Assembly: GCF_029626035.1 (NCBI RefSeq)
Contig: NZ_JARUBE010000003.1
Span: 4,526,001-4,590,000 of the forward strand
Source: Micromonospora sp. WMMD980
GTDB lineage: Bacteria > Actinomycetota > Actinomycetes > Mycobacteriales > Micromonosporaceae
Reading direction: 5' to 3'
Length of the DNA: 64,000 bases
Positions within the stretch are counted from its first letter, which is position 1, and every line of letters starts with the position of its first letter. The position numbers and the translations under genes were made by a program. The notes beneath the pieces were generated by a model. That model worked only from the letters and a program-made list of their open reading frames with translations, made no database searches and was not told the DNA's origin. Positions 59,125-64,000 of the stretch are shown here, in pieces.

Positions 59125-59550
59125 TCAGGTGGCGTCGTCGTAGGAAGGGCGGGGCGCCGGCGGGGTGGGCGCGGCGGGCGTCGCCACCGCCGGGCGCGGG
59201 GAGCCGTTGCGCAGGTCGGCCGCCTTGGCCACGTCCTTCAGCTCGTCGTGCACACCGGTGACGTCGGAGCGGAGGTTGTCGTACATGCTCTGCAGCGGCT
59301 TGCGGATCGCCTGTTCGTCGTCCTCGCTGAGGAGGTGCTTGCGGATGAACGCCTTGGGGTGCAGATCCTCCAGCTGGATGTCCGTGCCCAGCTCGCGGCT
59401 CAGGTCACCGGTGGCGTTGCGCGCCATGTTCCGCAGGTTGCGGACCATCCGGAGGCCGTCGTTGATCACGTTGGGCAGCCGGTCCCCGAAGATCAACAGT
59501 GCCAGGAGCAGCAGGACGCCGATCTCCCACCAGTTCAGGTTCTCGAACAC
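59125..59550 (-). CDS. tatB: Sec-independent protein translocase subunit TatB
   Basis: A 141-residue component of the twin-arginine translocase. N-terminal membrane helix (about 6-22, WWEIGVLLLLALLIFGDRLP) with the Glu and FGDRLP hinge typical of TatB, an amphipathic helix (VINDGLRMVRNLRNMARN), further helices (LSRELGTDIQLEDLHPKAFIRK) and a Pro/Ala tail. GTG start at 59550 (MFENLN). Immediately downstream of htrA, as in Rv1223-Rv1224. tatA and tatC are not in the window. Confidence 0.93.
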   Translation of the reverse strand: MFENLNWWEIGVLLLLALLIFGDRLPNVINDGLRMVRNLRNMARNATGDLSRELGTDIQLEDLHPKAFIRKHLLSEDDEQAIRKPLQSMYDNLRSDVTGVHDELKDVAKAADLRNGSPRPAVATPAAPTPPAPRPSYDDAT

Positions 59551-59622
59551 TCCGGCCTCCTCGTCCGTGTCAGGGCAAGCCTACGCACGTGCGGGGATCC
59601 TCGGGGAGGGGGTGACCGGTCC

Positions 59623-60915
59623 TCACTTCGCGTCCGCGGCGAGCGTCACCGAGGTGTTCTGCCGAGCCGACCCGCGCCGGTACTCCACCGCCACCACCGA
59701 CCCCGGCGCGTACTTGCGCACCAACGCCACCAGGTCGGTCGGGTCGGTCATCGGATGGCCGTCCAGCCGGAGCACCACGTCGCCGGTGCGCATCCCGGCC
59801 GCCGCCGCCGGGCCGGCCGGCTCGACCGCGTTGAGGCGGACCCCGCCGCCGGTGGCGCCGGTGCCGCCGACCGCGGCGCCGATCACCGTACGCCGGGCCT
59901 TGCCGGTGCCGATGATCTCCTCGGTGACCCGCTTGGCCTGGTTGATCGGGATGGCGAAGGCCAGGCCGATGTTCCCCGCCTCCTGCCCGTCGGCCACCAG
60001 CGACTTGATGGTGGAGTTCACGCCGACCACCCGGCCGCCCCCGTCCACCAGCGGACCGCCGGAGTTGCCGTGGTTGACCGCCGCGTCGGTCTGGATGGCC
60101 GCGTAGTAGCGGGTCGGGCCGCCCGGCTCCCCCGCCTGCATGGTGCGGTCGAGCGCGCTGACGATGCCGGCGGTGACGGTGTTGGTCAGCGACAGCGGCG
60201 AGCCCATGGCCAGCACCGGGTCGCCCACCGCGAGCGCGTCCGAGTCGCCGAACTGCACCGGGGTCAGGCCGCTGCGGCTCACCTTGATGACCGCGATGTC
60301 CGACTCCGGGTCCTGCCCGACCACGGTGCCGGCCGCGGTGCTGCCGTCGTTGAACAGGACCGTGGCCTTGCCCGGGCCGTCCGCGACCACGTGGTCGTTG
60401 GTGACGATGTGCCCCTCGGCGCTCACCACGAAGCCGGAGCCCTCGCTGGTGCCGCCGAGACTGGCCACCCGGATGGTGACCACGCTGGGCAGCACCCGCT
60501 CGGCCACCCCGGCCAGCGACTCGGGCTTGCGCTGGGCGAGCGCCGGAGCTTGACCGGCCTGGGCGCCGAGCGTCGGCACGTCCCCGCCGCGCAGCACCGC
60601 GTAGGTCAGGGCGCTGCCGAGCGAACCGGCGAGCAACGCGGTGATCAGTGAGACGAGCACCACCTGGCGCAGGCCCGGCCGGGTCGGCAGGTCCGGGTCG
60701 GTGACCGGCTCCGGCTCGGCGGACCCGTCGGGCGCGGCGGCCGGCACCACCACGGCCGCGGGCGCGTAGGGATCCCGCCACGGGTCCGCCAGCGCGTCGG
60801 TCCACCAGGGCGACGTCGTCGCTCCCCCGGCACCCTGCGGCGGCGGCCCGGGGGCCGGCCCACCCGCCGGCGCCCCGGCTCCGCCGGGCCGGCGCCAGTC
60901 CCAGCCGTCGGTCAC
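59623..60915 (-). CDS. htrA: HtrA/DegP-type membrane serine protease with PDZ domain
   Basis: A 430-residue protease. A Pro/Ala-rich cytoplasmic N-terminus (1-85) is followed by a membrane helix (about 86-108, VVLVSLITALLAGSLGSALTYA) and a trypsin-like domain with His in VTNDHVV, Asp in SDIAVIKV and the Ser motif GNSGGPLVDG, then a PDZ domain (about 335-420; AAGMRTGDVVLRLDGHPM). The GTG at 60915 has GGGAGG upstream. Works outside the membrane in envelope protein quality control. In mycobacteria sigE and rseA lie directly upstream; here they are absent. Confidence 0.95.
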   Translation of the reverse strand: MTDGWDWRRPGGAGAPAGGPAPGPPPQGAGGATTSPWWTDALADPWRDPYAPAAVVVPAAAPDGSAEPEPVTDPDLPTRPGLRQVVLVSLITALLAGSLGSALTYAVLRGGDVPTLGAQAGQAPALAQRKPESLAGVAERVLPSVVTIRVASLGGTSEGSGFVVSAEGHIVTNDHVVADGPGKATVLFNDGSTAAGTVVGQDPESDIAVIKVSRSGLTPVQFGDSDALAVGDPVLAMGSPLSLTNTVTAGIVSALDRTMQAGEPGGPTRYYAAIQTDAAVNHGNSGGPLVDGGGRVVGVNSTIKSLVADGQEAGNIGLAFAIPINQAKRVTEEIIGTGKARRTVIGAAVGGTGATGGGVRLNAVEPAGPAAAAGMRTGDVVLRLDGHPMTDPTDLVALVRKYAPGSVVAVEYRRGSARQNTSVTLAADAK

Positions 60916-61148
60916 GTCGTGCCTCCCACTCCGTCCCGCACGCCCCGCGCCGGGCGCCGGCGGAGCCGGACGACCGTGGCGCGCGGGAACCCATCCAGGA
61001 TTGCACGGATGCCCCGGCTGGAGTCAGGGGTTGCCGCCGGTGATCGTCCGGCGGCCGACTCGCGGCTGCGCGGCTACCGGGTCGCCTCTACGCTCACAGT
61101 GCCAACCGACCCTTCCCACCAGACCCACCCCGGAGGTGTCCCATCGCC

Positions 61149-61793
61149 ATGGTCGCCGGTCACGGCAGTTCGACGGCCCAGGCGCTGCAGTTCGCCGAGT
61201 CGTACGTCACCGAGGACATCGTGCTGCGCACGGCCCGTGCGCTCGCCCACGAGGTGGGCGTGGAGGCGGTGACGCCGGGCGCCGGCGCCGCGCTGCGGCT
61301 GCTCGCCGCCGCCGGCAACGCCCGGGCGGTGGTCGAGATCGGCACCGGCACCGGGGTCAGCGGCGTCTGGCTGATGCGCGGCATGCGTCCCGACGGCGTG
61401 CTCACCACGATCGACGTGGAGGTCGAATACCAACGCCTCGCCCGGCGGTTGTTCCAGGAGGCGGGCTTCCCGTCGGGGCGTACCCGGATCATCACCGGTC
61501 GGGCCCTCGACGTGCTGCCACGCCTCGCGGACGGCGTCTACGACCTGGTCTTCGCCGACGCGGCGGCGACCGGCTTCGCGGCGTACGTGGACGCCGCGCT
61601 GCGGCTGCTGCGCCCCGGCGGGGTGCTCGCGCTCAACGGCGCGCTGGCCGCCGGCCGGATCGGCGACCCGGCCGCGCGGGACGTGGAGACGGTCACCGTC
61701 CGCGAGACGATCAAGGCGATCCGCGAGTCGGAGCACTGGGTGCCCGCGCTGCTGCCGGTCGGCCACGGCCTGCTCGCCGCGGTGAAGAGCTGA
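61149..61793 (+). CDS. O-methyltransferase (class I SAM-dependent, Rv1220c type)
   Basis: A 214-residue methyltransferase of the catechol/caffeoyl-CoA O-methyltransferase-like family 3. The SAM loop is VVEIGTGTGVSGVWLMRGM (about 63-81), then GVLTTIDVEVEYQRLARRLF, and YDLVFADAAATGFAAYVDAALRLLRPGGVLALNGAL. ATG at 61149; GGAGG lies 12 bp upstream, slightly far. The same gene borders sigE-rseA-htrA-tatB in M. tuberculosis. Substrate unknown. Divergent from htrA with a 233-bp gap containing no gene. Confidence 0.92.
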   Translation: MVAGHGSSTAQALQFAESYVTEDIVLRTARALAHEVGVEAVTPGAGAALRLLAAAGNARAVVEIGTGTGVSGVWLMRGMRPDGVLTTIDVEVEYQRLARRLFQEAGFPSGRTRIITGRALDVLPRLADGVYDLVFADAAATGFAAYVDAALRLLRPGGVLALNGALAAGRIGDPAARDVETVTVRETIKAIRESEHWVPALLPVGHGLLAAVKS

Positions 61794-61803
61794 CCCGAGC
61801 CGG

Positions 61804-63261
61804 TCAGCCCAGCGTCGCCAGCCAGCGCAGCAACCCGCGTACGCCCCAGCCGGTGGCACCCTTGACCAGTTCGCCGTGCACGTCGTCGGACCACGAGGGG
61901 GCGGACATGTCCAGGTGTGCCCAGCGGTCCCGCAGCTCGCCGGTGAACTCCCGGAGGAAGAGCGCGGCCACCACCGAGCCCGCACCGCGCGCCGGCGAGC
62001 TGTGCAGGTCGGCGACGTCGCTGGCCAGGTATTCCAGGTAGTCGTCGGGCAGCGGCATCCGCCAGGCCCGCTCGCCGGCCGCGTCGATCCCGGCCAGCAG
62101 GCTGGCCGCCAGGTCGTCGTTCTCGCTGTAGAGCGCCGCGTGCCGCTTGCCCAGGGCCACCGCGTTCGCCCCGGTCAGGGTGGCCAGGTCGACCAGCAGG
62201 TCGGGCTTCAGCTCACGGACGGCGTACGCCATCGCGTCGGCGAGCACGAGCCGGCCCTCGGCGTCGGAGTTGGTGCTCTCGCTGGTCAGCCCGCCGTAGT
62301 GGCGGATGACGTCGCCGGGGCGGAACGCCGAGCCGCTGACCATGTTCTCGGCCAGCGGGGCCAGCGTGGTGATCCGGACCGGCAGCCGCAGCGCGGCGGC
62401 GCCCAGCGTCGCGGCGACCACGGCGGCAGCGCCGGCCATGTCCTTGCGCATCAGCTTCATGGCCGGCACCGGCTTGATCGAGATGCCGCCGGTGTCGAAC
62501 GTGATGCCCTTGCCCACCAGCACCACGTGGGTACGCGCGTCGGCCGGCCGCCAGTCCAGCTCGACCAGGCGCGGGCCGCGGGCGGAGCCGCCCCCGACGG
62601 CGAGGATCCCGCCGAAGCCCTCGTCCGCCAGCTCGCGCGGGCCCCGGACGCGCAGGTGCAGGTCGGGTCGGCCGGACGCGGCGGCGGTCACCTGGTCGGC
62701 GAACCACTCCGGGTGCTTGGTCGACGAGGGGGTGTTGGTCAGGTCGCGGGCCAGCCAGGTCATCTCGGCGGTGGTGCGGGCCCCGGCCAGCGTGTCGGCC
62801 AGCGCCTCCGGATCGGCCACCAACAGGTCCACCCGGGCCAGGGCGGGTCGCGGGCCGGCCTCGGTGAGCCGGAAACGGTAGGAGCCGAGCAGCAGGCCCT
62901 CGACGAGCCCGCGCAGCGCCGCGGCGTCGTCGGCGAGCGAGATCGTGATCTGCGTCTCATCCACCGCGGCGCGGGCCAACGCGGCGCCCGCGCAGCGCCA
63001 GGCCGGCTCGTCGCCGTCGCCCACGCCGAGCAGCCAGAGGCGGGACGGGGCGCCACCGGGGCGAAGGTGCTCGCGCACCTCGCCGGCGGCGCCGGTGAGG
63101 CGGGTGGCGGGCAGCAGCGCGGCCGCCTCGGCCCCTACGTCGTCACCGGGCGGGCGCGCGGTCGGCGCCAGCTCGGGCGGGGCGTCCGGCCCACCGGGAC
63201 GCACGGGCAGGACGAGGGTGTCGGGCCGGGTGGACCCGCTCACCAGACGAATGGCCAGCAC
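61804..63261 (-). CDS. pepA: Leucyl aminopeptidase (M17)
   Basis: A 485-residue cytosolic aminopeptidase releasing N-terminal residues from peptides, with two metal ions. The catalytic domain carries VLVGKGITFDTGGISIKP (metal/Lys motif, about 252-270), MKLMRKDMAGAA and the M17 signature NSDAEGRLVLADA (NTDAEGRL in most members; here Thr is Ser), followed by LLVDLATLTGANAVALG. Length fits PepA. GTG at 63261. Convergent with the O-methyltransferase gene, 10 bp between stop codons. Confidence 0.95.
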   Translation of the reverse strand: MLAIRLVSGSTRPDTLVLPVRPGGPDAPPELAPTARPPGDDVGAEAAALLPATRLTGAAGEVREHLRPGGAPSRLWLLGVGDGDEPAWRCAGAALARAAVDETQITISLADDAAALRGLVEGLLLGSYRFRLTEAGPRPALARVDLLVADPEALADTLAGARTTAEMTWLARDLTNTPSSTKHPEWFADQVTAAASGRPDLHLRVRGPRELADEGFGGILAVGGGSARGPRLVELDWRPADARTHVVLVGKGITFDTGGISIKPVPAMKLMRKDMAGAAAVVAATLGAAALRLPVRITTLAPLAENMVSGSAFRPGDVIRHYGGLTSESTNSDAEGRLVLADAMAYAVRELKPDLLVDLATLTGANAVALGKRHAALYSENDDLAASLLAGIDAAGERAWRMPLPDDYLEYLASDVADLHSSPARGAGSVVAALFLREFTGELRDRWAHLDMSAPSWSDDVHGELVKGATGWGVRGLLRWLATLG

Positions 63262-63324
63262 GCTGGACCGTACCTCCGAAAACGCTCTAAGCGGGACACA
63301 TTGCCGCTTGCCGGCCGATGAAGG

Positions 63325-63357
63325 CCCTGAGCCACCGGCCAAGCCGGTGGCTCAGGG
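63325..63357 (-). terminator. Terminator downstream of the DUF3117 gene
   Basis: A perfect 15-bp stem CCCTGAGCCACCGGC with its complement and a 3-nt loop CAA. It separates the DUF3117 gene from the pepA promoter region. Confidence 0.8.
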
Positions 63358-63405
63358 TAGGACGAACCGCCCGCGCGGCGCGTGCCGCGCGGACCGCTCC
63401 TCGCA

Positions 63406-63573
63406 TCAGCCGGCGGCCGCCTTCAGCGCGTCACCCAGCGCGGTGGCCTCGTCGGGAGTCATCTCGACGACGAGCCGGCCACCACCCTCCAGCGGGACCC
63501 GCATGACGATGCCCCGACCCTCCTTGGTGACCTCCAGCGGACCGTCGCCCGTCCGCGGCTTCATCGCCGCCAT
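63406..63573 (-). CDS. DUF3117-family small protein
   Basis: A 55-residue protein reading MAAMKPRTGDGPLEVTKEG, then RGIVMRVPLEGGGRLVVEMTPDEA and TALGDALKAAAG. This tiny family is nearly universal and strongly conserved in actinobacteria, and its function is unknown. ATG at 63573 with a GGGGAG ribosome site. A well-formed terminator follows, so it is likely a single-gene transcript. Length and sequence are typical. Confidence 0.92.
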   Translation of the reverse strand: MAAMKPRTGDGPLEVTKEGRGIVMRVPLEGGGRLVVEMTPDEATALGDALKAAAG

Positions 63574-63763
63574 GTTGTCTCCCCTCAGACCTACGCCAGG
63601 GTCGGTGGGTTGCCCCACAGCCACTTCGCCATCGCCGCCCGCAAACGTCGCGGAGGCGTCGAGAGACGATTTTCCCTGATGAACACCGCCGGACCCAAAC
63701 CGAAGCAGCATTGATGTAACAGCATCTAGCTTATCTTGGATAGGCCTGTCACAATGTGCGGTC

Positions 63764-64000
63764 ATGCAGGCACGGTCGGCACTCTTCGACCTGTACGGCG
63801 ACCACCTCCGCGCCAGGGGTGGCCGCGCACCGGTCGCCGCGCTGGTCAAGCTGCTGGCGCCACTCGGGATCGCCCCACCGGCGGTGCGCACCGCCGTCTC
63901 CCGGATGGTCCGCCAGGGCTGGCTGGAACCCCTCCGGCTCGCCTCCGGACCGGGATATTCGATCACCCCGAAAGCGGGCCGTCGACTGGACGAGGCGGCC
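63764..64000 (+). CDS. PaaX-family transcriptional regulator, 3' end cut by window edge
   Basis: The visible 79 residues begin MQARSALFDLYGDHLRARG and form the winged-helix of PaaX-type repressors: APVAALVKLLAPLGIAPPAVRTAVSRMVRQGWLEP, then YSITPKAGRRLDEAA. PaaX proteins repress phenylacetic-acid catabolism using phenylacetyl-CoA as inducer. The target genes are not in the window, so paralogues with other roles are possible. ATG at 63764, possibly near-leaderless: TATCTT/GATAGG-type AT-rich sequence lies 20-35 bp upstream. The protein continues past the right edge. Confidence 0.88.
   Translation, partial: MQARSALFDLYGDHLRARGGRAPVAALVKLLAPLGIAPPAVRTAVSRMVRQGWLEPLRLASGPGYSITPKAGRRLDEAA

Overview
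The window is about 64 kb of very GC-rich DNA with frequent GTG starts, Shine-Dalgarno sites of the GGAGG type and strong third-position GC. Gene content and order point to a high-GC actinomycete, most likely a Micromonospora-like member of the Micromonosporaceae. It is chromosomal: almost every gene is core or lineage-conserved, and there is no phage, insertion sequence, CRISPR array or biosynthetic cluster.

Layout. 1-9.4 kb: rsmA, tatD, metG, rsmI and pmt, a housekeeping block known from many actinobacteria, interleaved with lineage-specific genes. 9.4-17.7 kb: accessory genes, including a secreted VWA-domain pair, an Sfp-type phosphopantetheinyl transferase, proline-rich membrane proteins, a G5-domain protein and a stand-alone proteasome-type hydrolase. 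17.7-25.3 kb: tRNA-Ala(CGC), then a glpR/sepX-like gene, a RimJ-type acetyltransferase, glp/moeA, galU, a diguanylate cyclase, a 5-formyl-THF cyclo-ligase and an FmdB-type protein. This matches a conserved cell-division/envelope neighbourhood. 25.3-37 kb: small membrane and Pro-rich proteins, a RecB-like nuclease, MarC, a PHP phosphoesterase, a SigE-family sigma factor with a coupled membrane propeller protein, PH-domain and zinc-ribbon proteins, a TrmH-type methylase and a MaoC hydratase. 37-40.2 kb: a thioredoxin behind a near-perfect SigR-type promoter, an HTTM-like membrane protein pair and a DCC-family (DUF393) protein, plausibly a redox module. 40.2-42.4 kb: an Rv2578c-type radical SAM protein carrying an intein exactly at the third Fe-S cysteine, with a LexA box just upstream of its start. 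42.4-50.6 kb: CoA-binding, TetR plus target, acyl-CoA dehydrogenase, two DUF4190-like paralogues, two SDRs and a CitE lyase. 50.6-52.2 kb: a decayed APC permease pseudogene. 52.3-64 kb: HAD, EamA, PhzF, an MgtE_N/CBS protein with DUF1003, mrp (frameshifted), tatB, htrA, an O-methyltransferase, pepA, DUF3117 and the start of a paaX-like regulator.

Most notable points: (1) the intein in the radical SAM CxxxCxxC motif, downstream of an SOS box; (2) a dispersed family of GGGGCCCC/GTTAAC palindromes at gene 3' ends, some of which supply the stop codons of the adjacent genes; (3) the proteasome-like Thr hydrolase with Thr1/Asp17/Lys33 equivalents; (4) the GlpR-Glp division locus; (5) the trx/HTTM/DCC redox neighbourhood; (6) frameshifts in mrp and an eroded permease; (7) an orphan minus-strand intrinsic terminator that may mark an unannotated small RNA. 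Functional names come from motif and family recognition without any database search.
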